Part shown: one piece after another, positions 1-9,372 of the stretch
How positions within the stretch are numbered: position 1 is the stretch's first letter
Layout: every line of letters begins with the position of its first letter
Source of the DNA: Ochromonas danica
Lineage: Eukaryota > Sar > Chrysophyceae > Chromulinales > Chromulinaceae
Length of the DNA stretch: 64,000 nt
Direction of reading: 5' to 3'
Assembly (NCBI GenBank): GCA_015146655.1
Contig: VKHL01000129.1
Location: 20,219 to 84,218, forward strand
The notes under the pieces: model-generated
Seen by the model: only the letters and a program-made list of their open reading frames with translations
What the model was told of the DNA's origin: nothing
The model's database searches: none
Program-made: the position numbers and the translations under genes

Positions 1-2391
1 CACAAGGTGGGTCCCCAGAGGAAGTCGAAGGTCTGTGACCTGACCTTGTTTGGCTTTTCCTGCTAGTTGAAGAGGAAGAGGAGGCGCGCAAGCTACTTCG
101 ACGATGGCCATAGACACCGAAGAAGTCAGCGTTCTTGATATTGAATTGAGGATTGTTTGCTACTTGCTGCAATTGCTGTTCTTGTGTCTGCTCTGGATGA
201 TCCAACTTTTGCTTCGCACTCTCGGTAGGTTGAGATAAAATGGTCTGTCCAGGTGCTGGGCAAAGTCCTGCCAGAGCAAGATGAAGTGGAATGGCAAACC
301 AGAAAACGCAGCCATGGTCACGATCTTCTCTCTTCCGAGCACCGCACTTCCCACCTAAAGCCTCCATGCGCTTCTCAAGGCTATACAGACCCAAGCCAGT
401 GCCTCCCGAATAACGTGAAGATGCTGGCTTGGGAGAGAAGACGCTTCGGAGTTGTCGGTTATCTCGAATAATCTCACCACTATCAAGTACCTCGAAACAA
501 ATAAACTTCTCAGTTTGCTCAATACTGTCACTGCTATTATTGGGCAGACTGGGTATATCATCCAAAAGGGAGGAATCGGAGTCATTCACATTGTGAGCTG
601 AGGGAGCCACGCGACCATTTCTCTGGTGTTGAATGGAAGCCTTGAGAAGAGAAGGCTTCGTGCGCTTGTTGTCGCAGTTCAGCCAGCTTTTCCTTCTCTT
701 CTTTTCAATTTTCCTCAAAGAATCTTCACTCGCATGTGCTTCCAAAGAGGTGGGTAATTTATCTTTGTCTACCAGAGAAATCCGCAAATCTACATCACGT
801 CTTGCTGCGTGACCAGCCAAACGAGAATACTTGATCGCATTGGATAGCAAACACAACAAATTATCCTGCAGCCATTGAACGTCTGTGATCACTTCCTTGT
901 CTCCCAGATCTGTTGGAAGGAATTCGACTTGGACAGCAGCTTGTTCATCGTGCATGGTGAGGCAAGACAGTGGTTGTTCAATACAATAAGTGATTGTGGT
1001 AGAAGATAATCGAGGGCGAAGCTCCAAGCCTTGGAGGCTTTGGCTGCTGTCCAGACAGCGATTTATAATCATTAGCATGAAGCAGTTGATCTTGGTCATA
1101 TGCTCGGAGATCTCTGAAATAGCGTCCAAGCGATCAATAACTTCCTCGTTTGAGTGACTATTTCGCATATCCTTTCGGCAAATCGCTTCGATTTCTTGAG
1201 TCACCGAGACGATAGCTTCCACACCACTTATGAAAGAGGATAGAGGCTAGTATATATATTAACAGAACGATGAGGTCATTCATGGCAACCATAATGATGA
1301 GGGAAAGGGAAAAGGTGGCTACTACTTACCGTTTTAAGGTCGTGCGCAACATTGCCGATAATGTGTCTGAGTTCGTTGTTTTGCATCTCTTTGGACAACT
1401 GCTCATTCAAGAGAAGGGTGCGATGCAAACGATGAGTGAGAAGGAAGGCAGACATAGATTGACGATAATATTCGATCAGAATGAAAGCATTAAGAACAAT
1501 AAAGAAGAAGACCACTCCAAAAGCATTCAGTTTGTGAGTGTAGGTCAACATGCCCAGAATAACGCACATGTTTACCAACAGCATCAACAGCATAGTGGGT
1601 AACCTCGTCGATTTAATCGAAATAAATAAACAGGTAGGCAGTCCAATAACAACAAGCATGGCCTGCACCGCTAGGACGGTGGAATAATAGCAACTGTCAC
1701 TGTCTCGGTCACCATTGCAGTCTTGCTGGTGAAAAACAGAGTTGGCCATCATCAGGTCGAGTGCAGCCCATAGCACCACTACCCATAGGGGCTCCAAGGC
1801 ATTCGACAACAATTGATAGATCGTCTCATTGTCAGGAGCGGAGCGGAAATATTTCCTTCTCAGCTGCTGATTCAAGTGGAAGAGGTTTAGCCGATGACTG
1901 CAGTTCAGCGCTGTGAGCACCCAACCAACCAGCATGGCAATACTCGCAGTTAAAATAGTGCACTGTGCAAGCGCTCCTTTGATCGCGTTATCCCGTCCCG
2001 CTGTCAAACTGTACGCTTGAACAAATAGCCCTGTGAAGAGGATACTGATCGTGACATAGGCGGTTAGAGAGGACTCCGTCTTTCGATACAGTAAAAACTT
2101 GGGGTTATCGGAAAAATAGTCCAGCTGCTTTGAGAACTCCATCAAGGCAGAGAAGAAGTTGTTGTCAACGCTATTGTGTGAGCTGGGCTGGTAGGAGAGG
2201 TGGCCGACAGAGTTGCTCGAGGGGAGCAGAAAAGCATGCAGCATGCGATCGTAATAACGCTCCTCTCCAGATGGGCTAGAGTTAATTTGACCTGAGAACT
2301 CACCGAAGTGTCGCCTCAGCCAGCCTGGAATCTCCATATCCATGCCACTGCCCTCCTCGATATCGAGAGATAAATCCTGCTGGTCATGCAT
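1..2391 (-). CDS. Membrane-bound sensor histidine kinase HK1 (3' end beyond window)
   Basis: Probable membrane sensor kinase of a two-component phosphorelay. Exon 1 is 2391..1330 and exon 2 runs from 1246 off the left edge; an 83-nt GT-AG intron (1247..1329) interrupts just after the H-box. Starts at ATG 2391. About six hydrophobic segments fill residues 110-335, followed by the H-box with phospho-acceptor His350 (AHDLKT joined to PLSSF after splicing), an N-box (NAIKYS, Asn490) and a G2 box (GGTGLGLYSL, about residue 635). The G1 box is degenerate: DSGEI at about residue 609 where HK2 has DNGIG. No receiver domain is reached before the edge, though the frame stays open. It is a paralogue of HK2 (13353..15947), with an intron at the identical codon. 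Kinase-family call is firm; ATP-binding competence is uncertain. Confidence 0.88.
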
Positions 2392-2633
2392 GATTTAATT
2401 TAATCAAAGCTCATCTACCTGTGATAAACACTTATATTAAATGAACTGAAGGGGGTGGGAGAACTTTTCTCTGACTAGACTAGAAAGTTATGAAGAAGAG
2501 AAGGTCGGAGGAGGTGTTGGTGGTTATCCAACACAACAATCAGTCGGTCGGCAGTGCAGCACAGCGGAACTGTGCATTTGTTTGGGTTTCCGATTTCCGG
2601 TTTCTCGTGCACAAAACCAATAATTTATTGATT

Positions 2634-2663
2634 GGGTGATTCCAGAAATTCGCGCATTTACGC
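2634..2663 (+). repeat. Left terminal inverted repeat of the transposon
   Basis: Thirty bases whose reverse complement recurs at 4201..4230 with one mismatch. A shorter related copy of the inner part lies just inside at about 2709..2728, possibly a subterminal transposase-binding repeat. Confidence 0.85.
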
Positions 2664-3284
2664 AAAGGCAGAAAAACGGTTTTTCGCGCAAATTGCGGAA
2701 CTCGTTTGCTTCCAGAAAATCGTGCATTCCCTATTTGCCACACAAACAAACTTCCAGTGCCTTTATTCCAAAATGAGGGCAAGAAAAGCAAGGCTGGGGG
2801 CTCGAAGAACTATAATAGAGCCTTCCTTCACTACCCCTTCATTTTCTTCCAGCAAGAAAGCTCGACGAGACGAAGAATAAGGGGAAGGGCCAGAAGAAGG
2901 GAGAGCATAAGCAGAAGGAGAAGAGAAGTCAAGCGATGAAGAGTCCATTAAGGGCAACAAACCGAAGAATGTCTGCAACAGTCCTCATTCTGGCGAAGTT
3001 ACTGCTATCATGATGAAGATGGCCGAACCATGGAGAGCAGCACTGGCAGGGTATGGTCATGCACAAAAAGGAAATGACGAGGATAAATATGCAGTTGTAG
3101 CTTATTTTGTCTGGAAATGCGAACGGCTTGGTGCTACCTGGTATTGGAGCCAGCTGCAGCAGGGGCAAGCAAGTAGCACTTCCTCGCTGCAGGTATCCGA
3201 TGCTTGAATGGGCTTTAGAAGTAGTACGCAATAATGTAACTATGATAATAACAACCTGAATGGTCAAATTCTATCATATTATTA

Positions 3285-3560
3285 TTACAATCCAAAGTAT
3301 TGCACTGTACTGTGCTGCTCATAGTGGGTTGAAAACAGCAATTTGGTTGAGGCACAAAGGCACCCACAAAGCGAGACAGACACCCCAAACATCAACGCCA
3401 ACTCACTAAGAGTCATTTTATACTCAAGATAACACAGGACTAACCCAAGCTTGTCCACGTTTGTGACGATGGAAGGGCGACCAACCTTGAGAGCAATATC
3501 TTCACGGTCCCATAAAAAGCTGCACAAGAGCTTAAATGCTTGCCTGGCGACGCCAGTCAT
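3285..3560 (-). pseudogene. Harbinger-type transposase N-terminal fragment
   Basis: A 91-codon open stretch resembling the helix-turn-helix-like region before the DDE domain of Harbinger/DDE_Tnp_4 transposases: an F-K-L-L-x-F-L segment, then GRPSIVTNVDKLGLVL, then LSELALMFGVSVS, matching the family pattern of GRP, a D-[KQ]-L-G-L-V-L helix and a [IF]-F-G-[IV] element. The frame opens after a stop about 24 nt upstream and closes at 3285, before any catalytic residues. Downstream minus-strand sequence to 2640 shows no convincing DDE domain. It lies wholly inside the element, supporting its assignment as a decayed transposase. Confidence 0.6.
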
Positions 3561-3811
3561 TGTAAGAATGACCTTTCTTCGCCGTCAGTATAAAGCTTTC
3601 TCCAAAGAGAAGAAGTAGGTGGCAATATGACCGATCTACTCAGCGTCGACAAGTTCCTGAGACCGTTTAGTACAATAACTCAGGCAAAAAGAACCGCTCC
3701 TTTTCTCACAACGCTGGAGCAAGGACTAGGAATCTCATCTTCAGAAGAAACTCCGCTCAATGAATCAAAGATTACACTGAAAACCCTCTTATTTGCGAAT
3801 GCGTAAAAATT

Positions 3812-4190
3812 CATGCAAAATGCACGGACGAAGGCGGGAAATCAATGTTCCCCTGTGAAACAAACGTTCCCCTGAAAAAAGAACGGGATTATTGCATGTT
3901 TTTGACCGAAAACACCCGTTTCCCAACAAAAAACTTCAGTTTAAAATCCAATAATGCGGTTTTGAGGAAATGATACTCAAAACCGCATTATTCGATTTTA
4001 AACTGAAGTTTTAGCATTTTCCTCAAACCCGAATTATTGGATTTTAAACTGAAGTATTTTGCCGGGAAATGGGTGTTTTTCGGTCGAAAACAGGCAAATA
4101 AACCCGTTCTTTTTTCAGGGGAACGTTTGTTTCACAGGGGAACTTTCCCGCCTTCGGACGCATTCGTGCATTTTGCACGGGGTGTTTTTC
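3812..4190. repeat. Long imperfect foldback inside the transposon
   Basis: The left arm (about 3812..3970) pairs with the right arm (about 4021..4190); both carry GTGAAACAAACGTTCCCCTG and the bases around it. The centre holds a tighter palindrome (3934..4008), and the AAACTTCAGTTTAAAATC module recurs three times in alternating orientation. Such arms are typical of foldback or MITE-like derivatives. Confidence 0.7.
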
Positions 4191-4200
4191 GCGAAAAAAC

Positions 4201-4230
4201 GCGTGAATGCGCGAATTTCTGGAATCACCC
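4201..4230 (-). repeat. Right terminal inverted repeat of the transposon
   Basis: Inverted partner of 2634..2663, abutting the ATT duplication at 4231..4233. Confidence 0.85.
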
Positions 4231-4233
4231 ATT

Positions 4234-5028
4234 ATGCTATTTTGTTTTACTTATTAACATAACAATAACGGTTCAATATAAAAAAAACGGATAAGGATTT
4301 CTCCTCCTCAACAGAGGTCACCCTTGGTTGAATTTGAAAAACAGCTTACATGGACTCCAAATCTGTAAACGGCTGATGTTGGAAGGATCAATGGGACCAT
4401 CGGGTATAGGATGGCACCACTGATTTGTCTTGTGAAATAGACAAACTTTGTCATTAAACGTTACCTTGTGATGGAACCAGTGTTAACCCTTATTGTCGCT
4501 TGAGGCAGATAATATCTTTCCTTGATGGTTCTACTTCTACTGAGAATTTAACTTATCTAACACTTTTAATGTGTAATCTATAAGCGAAAGTAATCAAGTT
4601 ACATGAAGAAACTACTAGCCAGCAGGTTAGGAAATGCTATAGGAAGTCTAAAAGATTTTAATGCGATATTTTGAAAGAATGTACGGCGAAGTCAGAAATT
4701 CTCTGAATTCACTGGCCAACATGATTCGTCGGCAAGCACCGGAGCAGACCAATACATTCATGCGCTGCTGAGATAACAAGTGAGAAGTCATGTGCTTCCC
4801 TAAGAAACAAAATATATATTGATATCAACTTTAATCTCCTACCATTGACAATACTCTCCTTGGCAGAAACTATGGACTGCGGAGAAATAAATGAAGCCCA
4901 AAGTAAAATCACCCTAATTCGTAAGAGACTAGACCGCATGAAAGAAATGCGGATACCCCGTTTTAAATTCTAAATCAATATCAATATCAATATCATCACC
5001 AAGAGAGAAGCTGTGGGTGGTGTGCTCA
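4234..5028. other. Intergenic, no recognised feature
   Basis: AT-rich sequence between the transposon and the next gene. No open frame with family features, RNA gene or repeat was recognised. A short ATCAATATCAATATCA repeat lies near 4975..4996. Confidence 0.5.
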
Positions 5029-5595
5029 TCAATGAGCACTGAGGATAGCAGTGCAAAACCTTGTTGGGACTGAGTCAGTATTGCAACCAATCGCTTTCAC
5101 TATTTCACCCTTACGATTCATATAAAATGAAGCTTTGATCTTCACATTAACTTCTTCTTCAGTCATTTCATAAGGATCAGACACAGGCACCATGTAATAT
5201 GTGTTTTGATAATGTGGTGGCGGAGAATAGGAGCAAACCAGTCGAGTTGCTTTGAGGTTGAAATAGATTTCCACTATAGACAACTCCTCATAAAATCGTC
5301 GAATAACACGCACACCGATAATGGTGTACACGAAGTCGGGTAGCGGAGAATTAGCAAGTTCGATGTGATGCGCAAACTGATTTGGACCTTTCAAGTGGAG
5401 ATATGACGGCCAGTATTGAGGCATGGGATCACCAAAGATGTCACAATCAGGTGTAAAATAGCGGGAAAGAAGGGCATGAGTCAGCTCACTATTGCCTTGA
5501 TTGAGAACATTGCAGAGCATGAATGGAAATCGTCTGCGTAAATCATCTTTTGGAATCCGATTGAAAGTTAATCGACAACGTGCAGTATGTTCCAT
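5029..5595 (-). CDS. Unknown protein, possibly NTF2/SnoaL-like fold
   Basis: A frame of 188 codons from the first in-frame ATG (5595); the frame is open 57 nt further upstream to a stop, so an earlier exon is possible. The product has a basic N-terminus (CRLTFNRIPKDDLRRRFPF), a helical stretch (NVLNQGNSELTHALLSRYF) and then PDCDIFGDPMPQYWP and mixed beta-type sequence ending in a Cys-rich tail. The order of a small helical cap followed by strand-rich sequence resembles NTF2/SnoaL-like domains, but no diagnostic motif was identified and that fold is only a guess. No signal peptide or membrane segment is visible. The gene is convergent with nothing obvious and faces away from the glycosyltransferase at 5940. 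Confidence 0.6.
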   Translation of the reverse strand: MEHTARCRLTFNRIPKDDLRRRFPFMLCNVLNQGNSELTHALLSRYFTPDCDIFGDPMPQYWPSYLHLKGPNQFAHHIELANSPLPDFVYTIIGVRVIRRFYEELSIVEIYFNLKATRLVCSYSPPPHYQNTYYMVPVSDPYEMTEEEVNVKIKASFYMNRKGEIVKAIGCNTDSVPTRFCTAILSAH

Positions 5596-5939
5596 TCGTC
5601 GTAGGTTTTTTATGAGGATGATTTCTTTTCCTTCATTCTGTTTGATTATCAATCACAACAAGTCTGGAAGTTCATTGCGGCATTGTTTGTCATCATGGAA
5701 TCCACGTGGAATCCATCCAGTCTCTGCTCCAAAAAGTTACAGTGCGGATTAGTGAAATTCCTTAATTTAGGCGAAGGTGGAAATGAATGTCAACATTCTG
5801 AGATTCGATGAGCGGAGGAAGATTTGAATTTTCTTGTTGATAAACGGTGCCGCGACCATGGACAATCTTTCTTGGATTCATTTTCTTTTGCTCGAAGGAG
5901 GAGAGCTGGTAGATCTTCTGATCATCATTGAAAGTGATC
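5596..5939. promoter_or_regulatory. Divergent intergenic region
   Basis: A spacer of 344 bp between divergent genes (5595 minus and 5940 plus) that should contain both promoters. No defined core element was recognised. Confidence 0.35.
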
Positions 5940-7901
5940 ATGCCTCGTCACTCGGACCTGCTGCTCTCTCAGTCCCCGTCAAACACCCCTCGGGCTGCTC
6001 TCGATGTAGTTATTCCTATGGTAAGATATAGTCCTATCAGTCGCATTGTCGTCGAAGGCGTGGCTGCGCTCCACCAGCCTCGACGCATTCTCATCATTGC
6101 GCCTCTCGTGGAAACCCATCGGATGCGACCACTGGTGGCACAATGGAAGGTCTCTGTGCCAGTTCAGTTTATAGCTGAAGAGCATTTCTTCAGTCATATT
6201 AACCCTCAGTTGAATATCTCTCTGGAAGAATTGCGAGCTATATATGAGAGTCGCAAAGCTGGTGAGGATCACCGCGAGTTCGGGTGGTGGTTGCAACAAC
6301 TGCTGAAACTGGGATCCGCTGTCTATATTTGCGATATATCTGATGAATATATTGTATGGGACGGCGATCTGATCCCCTTGGAGAAGTGGGATTTGCAGCA
6401 GTCGAACTGCATTCTTGCCGTACTGCAAGCCAGCCACAAGTCACCCTGGCTGTGCCAAGAATACAGGTCAAGTCTGCTTCGTTTAGTTGGTATAGAGGCT
6501 GCTTATCCTAAGGAAGGTGGCACTTTTATTGCTCATCATATGCGGTTTAGAAAGTCTCTTGTTTTGGAATTACTGCATGAGATGGAAGAACGCGATCCTC
6601 ACCATCTCTCCTGCTGGGCCAAAACCATCATGGCACAATGTCGCTACGGATATCGCTTCAGTGAATACTTAACTTACACTTCTTTTCTTGCTGCGAGGTA
6701 TCCTGAGCAGTTGGTCTATTATCCCCAGCAGAAGTTTGCTCGAGGGCAGCGCTTCCGAAGAAGTGACGGTCCCAGCGAACTGGCGAGCCTTTTCGTTGAT
6801 GGCAATCAATTGTATGGAGAGTTTCGTGATAAACTCTTTTCTCATTATCCTGAGTATCAAGAAATGTCGTATTTGCAGTTGGACTATATGAATGAGTTGA
6901 GTTGTTCGTCCTCTAAACTAGCCGCCACTGCTTCGCTGCAGAAGCAAACCACAATCCCTGATAAGTCATTGGTGGCAACGAAGGTGACGATGAGTGGTCA
7001 AAGTCCTGTGGGAGAGGTGCCTCAACTCTACATGGTGGCCATCATCGCCGCTGTTTGGGTAGAAATGGCCGTCCGCTTCTCTCGTTGTGATGGGCAAGGT
7101 CCTGTACCTCAATTGCTCGTGATAAGTATCAATTGGGTTTTCACAATACTAGCTATATTCTCTGGTTTGAAGAATAATGTCAATGCGGTGGAAGCTTTGC
7201 GTCCCTTTATTCGCATTCTTCACGCTTTGGATGGCCCCATCGCGCTTTGCTTGGGGGTATCCATGGCCTACCAATATTCTATGGGCTCTTTCTTGGCTAT
7301 CACGTCACTGAACAAGTTTGGTTTGTTGCATTTTATCACGAGGATGATCACCGCAGACCAGTCAGCTTCACAATTGCAGCTTGTGCTCTATACCAGCAAA
7401 GCCTTCATGCACCATCTAGGCAGCTTCATGTTCGCTACAAATCCTCAAGAATTGATTATCACGGGGGTGTGGAGATGTTGTTCAATGCTCTCACACATCA
7501 CAAAGATAGGAGTTGATGTCTTGGAGTCGAAGCTACAGGCTCAGGTGGTCAACCTCTGCAATCTGCTTCGAATGCTTGCCATGCAAATGGTGATCTTCCT
7601 GCTCATCCTTCGCCCCGACTTAAGACAATCCTTTGGTGCGTCTGCGGTGGGTCATGTAGCTTATCTTCTTGTTCGTGCAGAAGCTCTCTTTCGCACAGGC
7701 GGTGCTGATCATTCCTATCTCATGCCAGACAAAAAGAAAGTGTGGCTCAAGTCAGAAGGTTTAGCTCGCATGAATCTACTTGTTCGTCCTGGTTATGAAT
7801 TCCTATTCCATGAATTGATGGTTGAGATGACTCTATCATTTGTGCTGCTATCGCTGCGAGTCTGGTCAGAGATTCATAACCCTGCAGCACTGTGTTCATG
7901 A
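5940..7901 (+). CDS. Glycosyltransferase (DUF6492-like) with C-terminal membrane domain
   Basis: A protein of 653 aa from ATG 5940. The N-terminal half resembles nucleotide-sugar glycosyltransferases of the DUF6492 kind: a first strand DVVIPMV, a strand with ILIIAP, a DxD-type motif in IVWDGDLIPL (about residue 140), the AHHMRFRK block that follows the metal site in this family, and the RFSEYLTY segment. From about residue 350 there are several hydrophobic stretches (for example YMVAIIAAVWVEMAV, LLVISINWVFTILAIF, LAMQMVIFLLIL), so the enzyme is probably tethered to Golgi or ER membrane by its C-terminal part. The sugar and acceptor cannot be deduced. The start is the first ATG and immediately precedes the first predicted strand; no signal peptide was found. 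Confidence 0.75.
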   Translation: MPRHSDLLLSQSPSNTPRAALDVVIPMVRYSPISRIVVEGVAALHQPRRILIIAPLVETHRMRPLVAQWKVSVPVQFIAEEHFFSHINPQLNISLEELRAIYESRKAGEDHREFGWWLQQLLKLGSAVYICDISDEYIVWDGDLIPLEKWDLQQSNCILAVLQASHKSPWLCQEYRSSLLRLVGIEAAYPKEGGTFIAHHMRFRKSLVLELLHEMEERDPHHLSCWAKTIMAQCRYGYRFSEYLTYTSFLAARYPEQLVYYPQQKFARGQRFRRSDGPSELASLFVDGNQLYGEFRDKLFSHYPEYQEMSYLQLDYMNELSCSSSKLAATASLQKQTTIPDKSLVATKVTMSGQSPVGEVPQLYMVAIIAAVWVEMAVRFSRCDGQGPVPQLLVISINWVFTILAIFSGLKNNVNAVEALRPFIRILHALDGPIALCLGVSMAYQYSMGSFLAITSLNKFGLLHFITRMITADQSASQLQLVLYTSKAFMHHLGSFMFATNPQELIITGVWRCCSMLSHITKIGVDVLESKLQAQVVNLCNLLRMLAMQMVIFLLILRPDLRQSFGASAVGHVAYLLVRAEALFRTGGADHSYLMPDKKKVWLKSEGLARMNLLVRPGYEFLFHELMVEMTLSFVLLSLRVWSEIHNPAALCS

Positions 7902-8128
7902 AAGGCAATTGAGTTGGGGTCAATGGTTATGGTTATTATTCTCTTGTATATTAATATGTTATTAGCCCTCCTTCGCAAGGGTTTTGAGACAACCAAAACA
8001 TTGGATAGACATGTCGTAGTTGATGGTAAAGCAACTAATCCATTTGTTATCAATGTTTGTTTCACCGTACACTAATACGAAATACACTAAACTAAGCACT
8101 AGAGAACACGTGGAAGAGTTCGTCGCTA

Positions 8129-9193
8129 TTACTTCGTGGCTTCTGCGTTCACAATCCAAGAATAGTATGCTTTAAAGGTATCCCCAAGAAACTCTGCGAA
8201 GGTCTCGCCATCTCTCCAGCGGTCTTCTAAGGGAGGGACCCACTGCTTGACAGTGTTCTGCAATGCTGCCTCACGACCATTTGGTGAGATCAAGTGGAAT
8301 TCAGGGGAAGAATCCACGAAAATTGGGCAACAAGCTCGGCTAATCCCAGGCGAATGAACAGGTGGACGAACGCAATGTGGTGTGGCAACTAACTGGCCGC
8401 CGCTGACGATTTGCAGGCACTCGCCGCACTGCACGGCCATGCAATCTCTCGGCACGACCACGCGGCGAAGACTGCCTGATCGATCAGCCACCCATAAACC
8501 AGCCGTTTCTGGCTCAGGATTAGGAACTAATTCACCGCTAGAATGGTTGAGATAGATATCTGGCGTCAATCCAGTGAGAAATCCGCTGTCATTGTGCCAT
8601 CCAATCCAGCCATCGGGCTTGTCCTGCAAGACTTTGGCCTCCTCTTCGGAGATGGGGTAGTAATAGAGCATACGAGCCTTTGACTTCATCGATGTCTCGA
8701 GCTCTTCCGCGATCTTCAATCCATAGTTGAGCTTGTCGACATGTCGAGCCAAGGCCACGACAACTTCGTGCATGCGCCGCCCCAATCGCTTGCAGTTCTC
8801 CTCGAATTGCGGCAGCTCCTCACGCGGCCAGAGATTGCTAGGCATAGCCCATGGATAGGCTTCGCGCAGATCAGGTCTGGGCTCGTCGCAGAGAGGATTG
8901 AAATAGAAGCTGCCCTTCTTGGTGTCGGGCTTGTCGCCCAGCTTCTCCTTGCCATAGCTCCATCCAGCATTATAGAGGGAGTCAGCGTGCTCAAGCTTGG
9001 CGAGACTATCGGGGGGCAGGGTGACCAGGTCGTGTGCGAGGGGAAGCGTCTGCGTCAGCAAGGCCTCCCAGTCGGGCACGCCTCTCACTGCGATGACGCC
9101 CAGACCATCCAAGCCAAAAGCTTCTTTGATTTTCTCTCCAAGCTCGACAGTTGGGTCGCAAAGCTCTTTCCAATCCACAGTTATGACAGACAT
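8129..9193 (-). CDS. 2-oxoglutarate/Fe(II)-dependent dioxygenase, isopenicillin-N-synthase-like
   Basis: A protein of 354 aa from ATG 9193. It is a non-haem iron oxygenase of the IPNS-like class: the jelly-roll shows an HxD motif (GWHNDSGFLTGL, about residue 200) and a distal His in ATPHCVRPP (about residue 274) completing the 2-His-1-Asp facial triad, followed by a block in the position of the 2-oxoglutarate-binding Arg-x-Ser (ISRACCPIF). The N-terminal DGLGVIAVRGVPDW is typical of the family's DIOX_N region. No targeting peptide is apparent, so it is presumably cytosolic. Substrate is unknown; stramenopile members are poorly characterised. The length suits the family. Confidence 0.85.
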   Translation of the reverse strand: MSVITVDWKELCDPTVELGEKIKEAFGLDGLGVIAVRGVPDWEALLTQTLPLAHDLVTLPPDSLAKLEHADSLYNAGWSYGKEKLGDKPDTKKGSFYFNPLCDEPRPDLREAYPWAMPSNLWPREELPQFEENCKRLGRRMHEVVVALARHVDKLNYGLKIAEELETSMKSKARMLYYYPISEEEAKVLQDKPDGWIGWHNDSGFLTGLTPDIYLNHSSGELVPNPEPETAGLWVADRSGSLRRVVVPRDCMAVQCGECLQIVSGGQLVATPHCVRPPVHSPGISRACCPIFVDSSPEFHLISPNGREAALQNTVKQWVPPLEDRWRDGETFAEFLGDTFKAYYSWIVNAEATK

Positions 9194-9372
9194 CGTTCAA
9201 TAAGAGAGGGGAAGATGGATGGAGAGAGAGATGAAGATGGCCAAGGATTCATTGAACCTCGCCAATCACCACTCCTTTTAAGTTAACATAAGAAACAACA
9301 AACGCGTTTGTTAAGTTAACAAGGATACCCTGAATGATGAAGAATGATCGAAAGATAAATAAGTGAATTGGT

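Larger units (their letters stand above)
2634..4230. mobile_element. PIF/Harbinger-like DNA transposon, non-autonomous
   Basis: A 1597-bp element bounded by terminal inverted repeats of 30 bp (2634..2663 and 4201..4230) that differ at one position and begin GGGTGATTCCAGAAATTC. It is flanked on both sides by the 3-bp direct repeat ATT (2631..2633 and 4231..4233), which fits a target-site duplication. A 3-bp duplication and G-rich ends suit the PIF/Harbinger superfamily, and the interior carries a minus-strand fragment resembling the N-terminal part of Harbinger transposases. No intact catalytic DDE domain is visible, so it is probably immobile unless helped in trans. Another superfamily with a 3-bp duplication cannot be excluded. 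Confidence 0.8.

Noticed and set aside
8741-9286. Plus-strand open frame over the 2OG oxygenase gene
   Set aside because: Antisense shadow of a well-supported gene, with no motif and a non-ATG start.
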